Source of the DNA: Cyclobacterium sp. SYSU L10401
GTDB lineage: Bacteria; Bacteroidota; Bacteroidia; Cytophagales; Cyclobacteriaceae
Length of the DNA: 64,000 nucleotides
Assembly (NCBI RefSeq): GCF_010993705.1
Contig: NZ_WOFO01000010.1
Location: 155,126-219,125, forward strand
Direction of reading: 5' to 3'
Below, piece by piece: positions 15,384 to 24,093 of the stretch. The translations under genes and the position numbers were made by a program. The notes beneath the pieces are model-generated. The model worked only from the letters and a program-made list of their open reading frames with translations. It did no database searches and had not been told where the DNA came from. Numbering within the stretch: the first letter of the stretch is position 1; every line of letters starts with the position of its first letter.

Positions 15384-17852
15384 TTACTGAACCCTATTTC
15401 TTTCCTCTTCAGATCCAGCTGCTTTCTTCACTGATTTAATGCCGGACCGGCCGAAATTTTTCGAATAGGTCAAACGGATAAGTCGGGAAGTCAGAAAAAT
15501 AACAATATCTGAATCAGATCCGATTTGGGAATTATTGTTTGTAAAAGAAAATTGATTTGTCCACAAAATATCTTCCCCCGCCAATTTAAAAATACCTTTA
15601 TCATTATTCAGCTCCTTTTGAAAGCCAACATTCAAGCTCCCATATGATTTTTGTGTTAAAAGCCCCTGAAGTTGGGGACTGATATAAAATCCGGAAACCT
15701 CTGCGGAATAGCCTTTTCCGAAAATAAAAGACTGGGAAGAATTGAAATGAATGTAAATATTGGTTTCTTCTCTTGAATTTCCCTGGCTAATGGAATTTAC
15801 TTTTTGATTGACTACTTGAAGAGAACTGTTGCCTTCCCACCATGCTGAAAAATTATTGGGGGCGTTAAAGGAAAGGGATATATTCCGACTTTTGTCAAAA
15901 TTATTTTTTTGTATCAATTGAATATTCCGGTCTGGAAACACCAAAATATCCCAACCTATTAGATTTTTGATCTGGGTGATATCAAAATTTATGGAATAGG
16001 ATTTTTTAAATTGAAAATTAGTCTGAAAGCTGTGAGAAAGGGAGGGCAGCAATTCCAAATTACCCATTGCCAAATTTAAGGGATCAAAAAATGTCACAAA
16101 AGGGGCCAGATCATTATAGGTTGGTCTGGTGATTCTCCTTCCAAAAGAAAGCATGATTTTGTGATCACCCTTGATCTCCCTGCTGATTGAAAAATTTGGG
16201 AAGAGATTGCCGTAATTTCTTGATAAAATGGAATCCCCATTGAAATTTTTTATATTGGTATAAGTTTGTTCATATCTAAGACCTGCCTGCATTCTTGTTT
16301 TGGCACCTGGATTTGCATCAATGCTCAAATAAGCCGCCCCGATGTGTTCCTTCATCAGTACATGTTGACTAAGTTCTTTGTCTCTAGACCAAATTTCTTC
16401 CTTGAATCTTCGAGCCACGATTTTATTCTCTATCTCAGAAAGCGTACCTTTTACTCCCATTTCCATGCTAATGGTTTCATTGAGGTTTTGTTGATAATCT
16501 GATTTGGCAACCCTGATGTGTATAGGAGTATGTTTATCATTGACCAACAATTCTACTTCCTCAGATGGCTCTGGATAGAATGAATAGTTGAACCGGTAAT
16601 CATGTGGATTATTGTGAAAATAATACAGGTAATCCAGGTCAAAGGTGAGAAAGCTTCCTTTTGGAAATCTATGAGTAAAGTAAAGATTTGTCCCATAACC
16701 CCACCAGTGGTTTCTTTCCAAATCTCTTATTTTGATCCTGGTATTTAAAAGGTTCGCATAACTGATTTCAGTTTGGCCGAAAGCTACCTGATCCTGCTTG
16801 GTACTAATACCTGTAAGTTGCCCACCTATAGAAGTATTGGCATTCATTGTAATTTCAAATCCACCCTGACCGTTCAGTGTCCAAACCATAAAATCCCTCT
16901 GAAATTCCGAATCGTTACCAATTTTCAATCCGTCTTGATTAACATTTCGGTTTTGGGTGTTTAACATTAAGAAATGGTCCCTTCGTGCAGAAACATTAAG
17001 GTAAAAACTCAATTTTCTGCCCCGGTGGTTAATGTTTGTGGACACTCCAAACCTTTCCAGGACCTGCTTGTCAAAGGAGGTTCCAAAGTTTCCTGAAAAA
17101 GAGCCGTTGGTTCCCAATTCCAGGTTTTCTTTGTTGATGATATTAATTAATCCTGCATTTCCTTCAGCTTCATATCTGGCAGGAGGATTGTTGATGATTT
17201 CAATGGTGCTTACCTGATCCGCATTCATGCCTGAAAGCATCTGAACCAGCACGTTTAGAGGTAGCCTGACCATTTTACCATTGAACATGACCATTACTCC
17301 TTCTTTTCCGTTCATGGTGATGGAGTTATTTTGCGGGTTTATCAGAATTCCGGGAATTCTTGAAAGTACTTCAAGTACGGAGGAGCCCGAAGAAATGACG
17401 CTGCTGTTTACATTTACGACCAGCTTCCCCGGTTGCTGTTCAAATAATGGCTTTTGGGCAGCAACCAAAACCTCCGACAATTCCGATACCTTTTCCCTGA
17501 GAATAAAATCTATGGTTCGGCTGTTGTTTTCTTCCATAAAAACAGGGGAAGAAAAGAAGGTTTGAAAACCCAACATATGAGCCGACATCAAATAGCTTCC
17601 CTTGAGGATTGGTGATAAGTAAAATTTTCCTGATTCATCACAAATTACCCCCTTGATCAATGAAGAATCCCTTTCATCTAAAAGAAGAACGTTAGCAAAT
17701 GCAATGGGCTGACCATATTCATTTTTCACATTGCCCTGGATTGTACCTTGACAAAAGGAATTGGTAATAATAAAAAACAAAAATATTCCACATCGTATCC
17801 CCGGGTAAAAGGAATTGTATTTTACTTTTATTGGACTTTTCATAGGTACCAT
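15384..17852 (-). CDS. Outer-membrane beta-barrel protein, TonB-receptor-like
   Basis: 822 residues with a signal segment (~15-35, ending near SFCQG), a carboxypeptidase-regulatory domain (~38-120; GNVKNEYGQPIAFANVLL), a plug (~125-240; SSGSSVLEVLSRIPGIL, MFNGKMVRLP) and a C-terminal barrel with the YNDLAPFVTFFDPLNLAMGN signature. It is a paralogue of the protein at 3004-5448, differing throughout, so it is an old duplication. No SusD-like gene follows. Being downstream of the hybrid regulator on the same strand side, it could be part of its response, but no operator was recognised. Confidence 0.88.
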   Translation of the reverse strand: MVPMKSPIKVKYNSFYPGIRCGIFLFFIITNSFCQGTIQGNVKNEYGQPIAFANVLLLDERDSSLIKGVICDESGKFYLSPILKGSYLMSAHMLGFQTFFSSPVFMEENNSRTIDFILREKVSELSEVLVAAQKPLFEQQPGKLVVNVNSSVISSGSSVLEVLSRIPGILINPQNNSITMNGKEGVMVMFNGKMVRLPLNVLVQMLSGMNADQVSTIEIINNPPARYEAEGNAGLINIINKENLELGTNGSFSGNFGTSFDKQVLERFGVSTNINHRGRKLSFYLNVSARRDHFLMLNTQNRNVNQDGLKIGNDSEFQRDFMVWTLNGQGGFEITMNANTSIGGQLTGISTKQDQVAFGQTEISYANLLNTRIKIRDLERNHWWGYGTNLYFTHRFPKGSFLTFDLDYLYYFHNNPHDYRFNYSFYPEPSEEVELLVNDKHTPIHIRVAKSDYQQNLNETISMEMGVKGTLSEIENKIVARRFKEEIWSRDKELSQHVLMKEHIGAAYLSIDANPGAKTRMQAGLRYEQTYTNIKNFNGDSILSRNYGNLFPNFSISREIKGDHKIMLSFGRRITRPTYNDLAPFVTFFDPLNLAMGNLELLPSLSHSFQTNFQFKKSYSINFDITQIKNLIGWDILVFPDRNIQLIQKNNFDKSRNISLSFNAPNNFSAWWEGNSSLQVVNQKVNSISQGNSREETNIYIHFNSSQSFIFGKGYSAEVSGFYISPQLQGLLTQKSYGSLNVGFQKELNNDKGIFKLAGEDILWTNQFSFTNNNSQIGSDSDIVIFLTSRLIRLTYSKNFGRSGIKSVKKAAGSEEERNRVQ

Positions 17853-18441
17853 ATTATGTGGATAGAAAGGAACCTTTCATCAAAGGGAAGTCAAATTTGA
17901 TTTAAATTTTCAATTTTTAGCTTCCAAAAATCAATTAAAAGATCTACTCTCTATTGATGTCAAAGTTGTGCTTTTGTAAAAAAATCCAATGTTACAAATG
18001 GTTCAAATATTGGCACTTATGTTTCTTTTTTCCTCCAGAAAAGGTATCCAATTGTTTAATCCACTGGTTTAAATATTTTTTGGGCAATCCTTTGCTTTCG
18101 GTTTTTTTCGTGGTTTTCAGCCGGTTGATAAATCTGTCTTCAAACATGTGGATGGAACTTATTATTTCTTTTATGGATGTTGGGGCCATTGCAATTTGGG
18201 GAAACTCAATGCGGATCTTACCGGATCCGATACCCTAAAATTTAAATTCAGGCCAATCTGCATATTAAAATTCCCCGAGATTTAATCCTACAATTTGACC
18301 TTTTCATTTTAAGAAGGTGCAGACTTTCAAATTGATTACTGAGAATTTTCCCGTTTGACACAGCATTATTTTAATTTTACCGATTTCCCCCTATATTTAA
18401 CCCTGTACTTCACCCTTATTTTAGGATTAATATTCATCCCA
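17853..18441. other. Gap upstream of sulfatase operon, with a small minus-strand frame
   Basis: This AT-rich gap separates two divergent genes and must hold both promoters. On the minus strand, 17992-18189 is open for 65 codons from ATG (and ~11 further upstream), giving a lysine-rich sequence (APTSIKEIISSIHMFEDRF...) that I do not recognise; it may be a small gene or a remnant. The plus-strand frame from 18355 is only an upstream extension of the sulfatase. Confidence 0.35.
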
Positions 18442-19938
18442 ATGACCAAAACCTTTGTACTTGCCCTTTGCTGTTTAAGTTTTTTCCTTTTATTTTCCTG
18501 TAAGGGGCCAGCCGCCGAAAAGAAGCCCTACAATGTCCTTTTTATTGCCATTGACGATCTGCGACCCGAGCTGGGGGTATATGGCAATGATATCATTCAG
18601 ACGCCTAACCTGGATGCCATTGGATCGCAAGGAACCCTATTTGAAAACCATTACGTGCAAGTACCCACCTGCGGAGCCTCACGCTGCAGCATTTTGACTG
18701 GCTTATGGCCCCGGTCCAGGCAGCACCTGCAGAATTCTGCTGTTGAGCAGTTCATGTCCAACGAACCAGAAGGAGATACTCCGGAAAGTTTTGTCCATCA
18801 TTTCAAAAGAAACGGCTATTATACGGTAGGTATCGGGAAAATCAGCCATTCGGTGGATGGCTTGTGGTATGGCTACGAAGAAAGCCCCGAAGGAGCTAAA
18901 ATGGAAATGCCCCATAGCTGGGACGAGTTGCTTTTTGATCCCGGCAAATGGGAAACCGGGTGGAATGCCTTTTTTGGCTATGCAGATGGCTCCAACCGGC
19001 AGGGAAAAAATAAGCAGGTCAAGCCCTATGAAGCCGGAGAGGTGGACGACCTGGGCTATCCGGACGGCCTTTCTACCCAACTGGCCGTAAAAAAGCTGAA
19101 GGAACTTTCGGATAAAGACCAGCCCTTTTTTATGGGCTTGGGTTTGTTTAAGCCCCATCTGCCCTTTACAGCACCCAAAAAATACTGGGATCTCTATGAG
19201 CGGGAAGATATACCGCTTTCCCCTTTCCCTGAATTACCTGAAAACGTTCACCCCAACAGTTTACAAGAAAGCGGAGAATTCAATTCCTATCAGTTGGGAG
19301 ACGAGAAAGCCGGGCTGGACCAGCAGCTTTCAGATGCATACGCCAGAAAGCTCCGGCATGCTTACTATGCATCCGTCAGCTATAGCGATGCCCTGGTGGG
19401 CAAAGTGCTGGAAGCCCTGGAAGAAGAAGGCCTGGCGGACAATACCATCATCGTCGTTTGGGGTGACCATGGCTGGCATTTGGGAGACCACCGGGTCTGG
19501 GGCAAGCACACCAACTTTGAAATGGCGCTCCGTAGCCCGCTTCTGGTCAAAGTTCCCGGAATGATCCCCAGAAGGATCGGAACAGACATGCCGGTCAGTA
19601 GCATTGACCTGTATCCCACCCTGATGGAACTTACCGGTATTCCTGTTGATTTCCCGCTGGATGGGCAAAGTTTGGTTCCCCTGATAACGGCAGGGGAGGA
19701 CAGTGACAGAGCGGCTCAGGCTTTTAGCTATTTTAAAAACGGTATCTCCATGCGTACAGAGCGGTACCGGCTCGTTAAGTATTTCAGGGAGGCAGAACCT
19801 ACCATAGAACTTTATGACCACCAAAACGATCCCATGGAGACAGTAAACGTGGCAGATAACCATCCGGATATTATTGCCGAATTGATGCCGCTCCTGGAAA
19901 AGGGAAATACCGGCTTGTATGCCCATTCCTCCAACTAA
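18442..19938 (+). CDS. Lipoprotein sulfatase, iduronate-2-sulfatase-like
   Basis: A 498-residue sulfatase. I place the start at 18442, not at the first open codon 18355, because it gives a lipoprotein signal (MTKTFVLALCCLSFFLLFSC, lipid site C20). C77 in PTCGASR is the cysteine turned into formylglycine; D38-D39 and the later WGDHGWHLGDH supply metal and sulfate contacts. The order IDDLRPELGVYG and the GDHGWHLGDH block resemble the iduronate-2-sulfatase group. It hydrolyses sulfate esters, probably on a sulfated polysaccharide, at the outer or periplasmic membrane face. A second sulfatase begins 15 bases after the stop; a maturing enzyme (anSME) is not in the window. Confidence 0.9.
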   Translation: MTKTFVLALCCLSFFLLFSCKGPAAEKKPYNVLFIAIDDLRPELGVYGNDIIQTPNLDAIGSQGTLFENHYVQVPTCGASRCSILTGLWPRSRQHLQNSAVEQFMSNEPEGDTPESFVHHFKRNGYYTVGIGKISHSVDGLWYGYEESPEGAKMEMPHSWDELLFDPGKWETGWNAFFGYADGSNRQGKNKQVKPYEAGEVDDLGYPDGLSTQLAVKKLKELSDKDQPFFMGLGLFKPHLPFTAPKKYWDLYEREDIPLSPFPELPENVHPNSLQESGEFNSYQLGDEKAGLDQQLSDAYARKLRHAYYASVSYSDALVGKVLEALEEEGLADNTIIVVWGDHGWHLGDHRVWGKHTNFEMALRSPLLVKVPGMIPRRIGTDMPVSSIDLYPTLMELTGIPVDFPLDGQSLVPLITAGEDSDRAAQAFSYFKNGISMRTERYRLVKYFREAEPTIELYDHQNDPMETVNVADNHPDIIAELMPLLEKGNTGLYAHSSN

Positions 19939-19953
19939 ACTATACAACCCAAA

Positions 19954-21468
19954 ATGAAAAACCGATACCAACAAGTCACCGCTAAAGCTTTGGTCTTTGC
20001 CATGCTATCAGTAGGGGTTGCGGCTTGCAGTACCACTCCGGACGAAGGGGAGGAACAAGCAAAAAAACCCAATATTATCTATATCCTGGCAGATGACCTG
20101 GGCTATGGAGACCTGAGTTTTTTGGGACAGCAAAAATTCCAGACCCCACACATTGACGCGCTTGCCGCCAGGGGAATGGTCTTCACCCAGCATTATGCCG
20201 GCACGACGGTTTGCGCCCCTTCCCGCTCTGCCCTGATGACCGGATTGCATACCGGACATACCCAGGTCAGGGGCAATCGGGGACTGAACGGCGGACAGTT
20301 TCCCCTGGCCACCGGAACCCAAACCATACCGACCGTCCTGAAAAAGGCAGGCTATGTCACCGGTGCTTTTGGCAAATGGGGATTGGGCTATCCTGGTTCT
20401 ACCGGCGATCCACTAAAGCAAGGTTTTGATGTTTTTTTCGGATACAACAGCCAGACCATCGCCCATAACTACTATCCCAGGGAGCTGTATGACAATGAGA
20501 ACATACTGACTCTTGAAGGTAACCAGGGAACAGATGAAGGCGAGTATGCACCACTTTTGATTCAGCAGCGGAGAATTGAATTTATAAAAAACAACCGGGA
20601 TACGACCTTTTTCCTGTATATGCCATCCATCATTCCACATGCAGAACTGGCAGCACCTCAGGAATATATGGAGCGATTTCTGGAAAGGAAAACACCCGAA
20701 CCTCCCTACGAGTATGAAAGCTTGCTTGGTCCCGAAAAGCCTTATCAGGGCGTAGATGATCCGGAACATCCCCGGTACAAGGTGGGTGGCTATGGCTCCC
20801 AAACCTATCCCCATGCGGCTTTTGCGGCCATGGTCACTTTATTGGACAATCAGGTTGGGGAAATCGTAGCCAGTCTTGAATCCCTTGGTATCTTGGAAAA
20901 TACGCTGATCGTATTTACGTCCGACAACGGGCCCCATTTGGAAGGCGGTGCTGATCCTGATTATTTTGATAGCAATGGATCCTTCCAGGGATACAAACGG
21001 GATTTACACGAAGGAGGCATCCATGTACCCATGATTGCCAGTTGGCCGGCAAAGGTGGAAGCAGGCAGCCAAACGGATCACATCAGCGCTTTTTGGGATA
21101 TACTGCCCACTTTTGCAGACTTGGCAGAGGTGGACCTGGAGGAAGATGTGGATGGTATTTCATTTTTGCCTACGCTTTTGGGTGAAGGGCAGCAGGAGTC
21201 ACATGACCATTTGTACTGGGAATTTCACGAGCAGGGTGGCAAGCAGGCCATCCGAAAAGGGAAATGGAAGGGGATCAAATTGAATGTTTTTGAAGGCAAT
21301 GAAGACATCCTTTTATTTGACCTGGAAAACGACCCGGGAGAAGAAAATGACCTGAGTGAAGCGCATCCGGAACTGGTAGCCGAAATGAAGGCCCTGATGC
21401 AGGAGTCAAGGGTAGAAGACCCGGAATGGCCCTTTGAAGAAAAAATTCAAGCGGAAAATCAGCCATGA
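19954..21468 (+). CDS. Lipoprotein sulfatase, arylsulfatase-like
   Basis: A 504-residue sulfatase with a lipoprotein signal (lipid site C25 in GVAACS), N-terminal metal residues D47-D48 (ILADDLGYGD) and the formylglycine motif CAPSR at C87. FTSDNGPHLEGG and a C-terminal region (YWEFHEQGGKQAIRKGKWK, LFDLENDPGEENDL) are typical of arylsulfatase A/N-acetylgalactosamine-sulfatase-like members. It follows the first sulfatase by 15 bases and is followed by a PQQ-type dehydrogenase, so all three are probably one transcript. Two different sulfatases suggest two sulfate positions on the same glycan. The substrate is not evident. Confidence 0.9.
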   Translation: MKNRYQQVTAKALVFAMLSVGVAACSTTPDEGEEQAKKPNIIYILADDLGYGDLSFLGQQKFQTPHIDALAARGMVFTQHYAGTTVCAPSRSALMTGLHTGHTQVRGNRGLNGGQFPLATGTQTIPTVLKKAGYVTGAFGKWGLGYPGSTGDPLKQGFDVFFGYNSQTIAHNYYPRELYDNENILTLEGNQGTDEGEYAPLLIQQRRIEFIKNNRDTTFFLYMPSIIPHAELAAPQEYMERFLERKTPEPPYEYESLLGPEKPYQGVDDPEHPRYKVGGYGSQTYPHAAFAAMVTLLDNQVGEIVASLESLGILENTLIVFTSDNGPHLEGGADPDYFDSNGSFQGYKRDLHEGGIHVPMIASWPAKVEAGSQTDHISAFWDILPTFADLAEVDLEEDVDGISFLPTLLGEGQQESHDHLYWEFHEQGGKQAIRKGKWKGIKLNVFEGNEDILLFDLENDPGEENDLSEAHPELVAEMKALMQESRVEDPEWPFEEKIQAENQP

Positions 21469-21605
21469 GGTTAATTGACGCCTTTACCCGGACGCTTTGG
21501 CAGGGAAAAGGAGGGAAGCCATCCCTAGCCCGAAAATCCGCTTTGCACCTTGCTCAACTGTATAGACATTTAATGATTTGGATGGGATTAACTGAGAAAA
21601 ATCTT

Positions 21606-23732
21606 ATGAAAACATGGACATTAAAGTGTTGTCTGTTTTTGGTTATAATCACCCTGGGATGTGCGGCCGATAAACAGGAAGATACCTATCAAACCTGGGA
21701 ACACTACCGGGCTACCAAAACTGCCGCCCAATATTCCGGTCTGAAGACCATCAACAAGGACAATGTACACCTGCTCCAACCCGCCTGGACCTTCCATACC
21801 AGAGATAAAAGGGAACGCACCCCCATGGAATGCAATCCCATTATCCTTGGCAAAACCATGTATGTGACTTCTCCCCAATTGGATTTAATCGCCCTTGATG
21901 CGGCCAGTGGAAAAGAACTTTGGCGTTTTGACCCGGAAGTTTTTGGGGTGTCGGGAGGAGTAAACCGGGGTGTAACGGCTTTTACCGAAGGGGGCAAAAC
22001 ACGGATTTTTATGCCTGTTGGCCATTGGTTGTTTGCCTTGCATGCCGAAACCGGGGAATTGGTGGAGGAATTTGGGGAAGGTGGAAAGTTGGATTTGAGA
22101 CAGGATTTGGGCAAGGACCCTGAATCCCTTTCCATTGGGTTGAATACTCCCGGAATCATTTACAAGGATCTGCTGATCATCGGATCGGCCACCGGGGAGG
22201 GATATGATGCGTCTCCAGGTCATATCAGGGCCTATTCCGCAAAAACAGGAGCATTTCAGTGGATATTCCATACCATACCCCAGGAAGGAGAATATGGCCA
22301 CGATACCTGGCGATGGGTGGAGGATGAAAACTACGGGGGCACCAATAACTGGGGCGGCATGAGCCTGGATGAGGACAGGGGATGGGTGTATGTATCCACC
22401 GGATCTCCTACCTACGATTTTTACGGAGGAAACCGGCTGGGAGAAAACCTGTTTGCCAATTCCATCCTTGCGCTGGATGCCGGCACCGGTGAGCGCCAAT
22501 GGCATTACCAGGCAGTAACCCATGATGTATGGGACTACGATTTGCCCTGTGCGCCTACCCTTGTAGATTTCCCCTTGGATGGTGAGACGGTTCAGGCCCT
22601 GGTACAACCCAGCAAAATGGGCGAGTTGATCCTGCTGGATCGCATTACAGGTGAGCCATTGATGGAAATGAAGGAAAAGGCCGTTCCTCCTTCCTATGTT
22701 CCTGGCGAAGTGGCCCATCCGACCCAAAAGTTTGATCAGGGCATTACCATCGTGCCTCAGGGCCTGGACAGTACCTATTTGACCAATATTTCTGAAGCTG
22801 CAGCGGAATATGCGAAGGCTGAATTTAAAAAATACCGCAATGAGGGTTTTTACACCCCACCCAGCCTGGAGGGTACCCTTACCTTTCCCGCTACCAGAGG
22901 GGGCATGTTATGGGGAGGATTATCCTATGACCCCGTCAATCAGATGGTATACGTCAATGCCAATGAAATACCCATGATTTTACAATTGAGGAGTCTTTCA
23001 GAAAATCAGGGCGAGGGCTCCTTTAGTGGTTTAAGTGCAGGTCAGCGCATTTACCTGTCCAATTGCGCCAATTGTCATGGAGCAGACCGGCAGGGCCTGG
23101 GGGAAGCTTACCCGGCACTAACCGGGCTCCCTGACAGACATGACCGGGAATCGGCCAGGACCATCATCACCGGAGGAAATGGGGTGATGCCCGCCTTTCG
23201 GGGATTTGCCGCACAGGAGCTGGAAGCCCTGCTGGACTATTTGCTGGATCAGGAACCTAGCGGATCCAGGCAGGAAGAACTGACTGAAGCCCCATTGGAT
23301 CGCTATGTTTTGCAGGGCTTTCGGATTTTTACAGATGAGGAAGGCTTTCCGGCCAGCAGGCCTCCCTGGGGAACGCTGAATGCCATCGATTTAAAAACCC
23401 AATCGATCAAGTGGAAGGTGCCGCTGGGAGAATATCCTGAGCTGAAGGAAAGGGGAGTAGCTCCCACCGGTACCCAGAATTTTGGCGGTTGTGTGGCTAC
23501 AGCCGGAGGGCTGGTATTTATTGGAGGTTCTGCCGATGAAATGTTCCGTGCCTTTGATGCCGAGACAGGTGAAGTGCTGTGGGAATACCAGCTACCAGCC
23601 GGAGGCTATGCGGTTCCTTCTGTTTATGAAGTGGAAGGCAGGCAATATGTGGTCATCGCCGCCGGCGGAGCCAATCGCCTGGGCACCCCAGCCGGAGATG
23701 CTTATGTGGCCTTTGCTTTACCGGAGGAATAA
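21606..23732 (+). CDS. PQQ-type dehydrogenase with c-type haem domain, lipoprotein
   Basis: About 708 residues from the ATG at 21606, which gives a lipoprotein signal (LFLVIITLGC). The longer open frame from 21465 overlaps the sulfatase stop by four bases and would add 47 atypical residues, so I reject it. The body is an eight-bladed quinoprotein propeller (GKELWRFDPE, WHYQAVTHDVWDYDLP, GEVLWEYQLPAGG), like membrane glucose and related dehydrogenases. A CANCH haem-binding motif encoded near 23064 lies in an inserted cytochrome c-like domain. It would oxidise a sugar or alcohol outside the cytoplasm and pass electrons through haem to the respiratory chain. The link to the sulfatases suggests oxidation of the desulfated sugar. 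Confidence 0.85.
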   Translation: MKTWTLKCCLFLVIITLGCAADKQEDTYQTWEHYRATKTAAQYSGLKTINKDNVHLLQPAWTFHTRDKRERTPMECNPIILGKTMYVTSPQLDLIALDAASGKELWRFDPEVFGVSGGVNRGVTAFTEGGKTRIFMPVGHWLFALHAETGELVEEFGEGGKLDLRQDLGKDPESLSIGLNTPGIIYKDLLIIGSATGEGYDASPGHIRAYSAKTGAFQWIFHTIPQEGEYGHDTWRWVEDENYGGTNNWGGMSLDEDRGWVYVSTGSPTYDFYGGNRLGENLFANSILALDAGTGERQWHYQAVTHDVWDYDLPCAPTLVDFPLDGETVQALVQPSKMGELILLDRITGEPLMEMKEKAVPPSYVPGEVAHPTQKFDQGITIVPQGLDSTYLTNISEAAAEYAKAEFKKYRNEGFYTPPSLEGTLTFPATRGGMLWGGLSYDPVNQMVYVNANEIPMILQLRSLSENQGEGSFSGLSAGQRIYLSNCANCHGADRQGLGEAYPALTGLPDRHDRESARTIITGGNGVMPAFRGFAAQELEALLDYLLDQEPSGSRQEELTEAPLDRYVLQGFRIFTDEEGFPASRPPWGTLNAIDLKTQSIKWKVPLGEYPELKERGVAPTGTQNFGGCVATAGGLVFIGGSADEMFRAFDAETGEVLWEYQLPAGGYAVPSVYEVEGRQYVVIAAGGANRLGTPAGDAYVAFALPEE

Positions 23733-23775
23733 AACCTACAATTTCCTCCTGAATTAGTATATTTTCAGTGACCAG

Positions 23776-23923
23776 ACGCAAAACTATAAACGGAATCTCC
23801 CAATTTTGAAAAGGCAAAATCCCCCTTCTAAGGGGGTAGGGGGATTTTTTTCGAAAATATTAAAAAATAGAACATGCCAGGATGTAAACAAAATGTTTCA
23901 CCACAGATGAGCACAGATTTTTT
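23776..23923 (+). repeat. Composite repeat, copy A
   Basis: A ~150-base block made of an ACCAGACGCAAAA start, a C-rich/G-rich hairpin, an A-rich spacer and TGTTTCACCACAGATGAGCA followed by CAGATTTTTT. The same order of parts recurs at 25971-26157 on the other side of the phosphatase gene. The final part belongs to a dispersed CACCACAGAT... family. It is probably a non-autonomous mobile or REP-like sequence. Confidence 0.7.
23817..23848 (+). terminator. C-rich/G-rich hairpin with T run after the dehydrogenase gene
   Basis: AAAATCCCCC pairs with GGGGGATTTT, followed by more T. It lies 85 bases after the dehydrogenase stop, within repeat copy A, and would work as an intrinsic terminator for the sulfatase-dehydrogenase transcript. 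Confidence 0.6.
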
Positions 23924-24093
23924 AGTTCCTAATAAAAATCCAGCTGGTAAAAAATTGTTGTTTTCGTCAAAATGCCCCTTTCCCCTTTAAATTTGGATTT
24001 CTTTCGCAAGTACTCCTAACTTTTCCAAAGTTTGGAACTTTGGAAAAGTTAAACAATTTCTACAAAACCAACTGTCAGGTAATTACGCAACCC

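Noticed and set aside
18355..18441. N-terminal extension of the first sulfatase
   Set aside because: Starting at 18442 gives a short lipoprotein signal with the cysteine at residue 20; the extension would bury it behind a second hydrophobic stretch.
21465..21605. N-terminal extension of the PQQ-type dehydrogenase
   Set aside because: The ATG at 21606 gives a proper lipoprotein signal; the upstream 47 residues have no export signal.
21885..22727. 280-codon minus-strand frame
   Set aside because: Antisense shadow of the PQQ-type dehydrogenase, which has clear propeller motifs.
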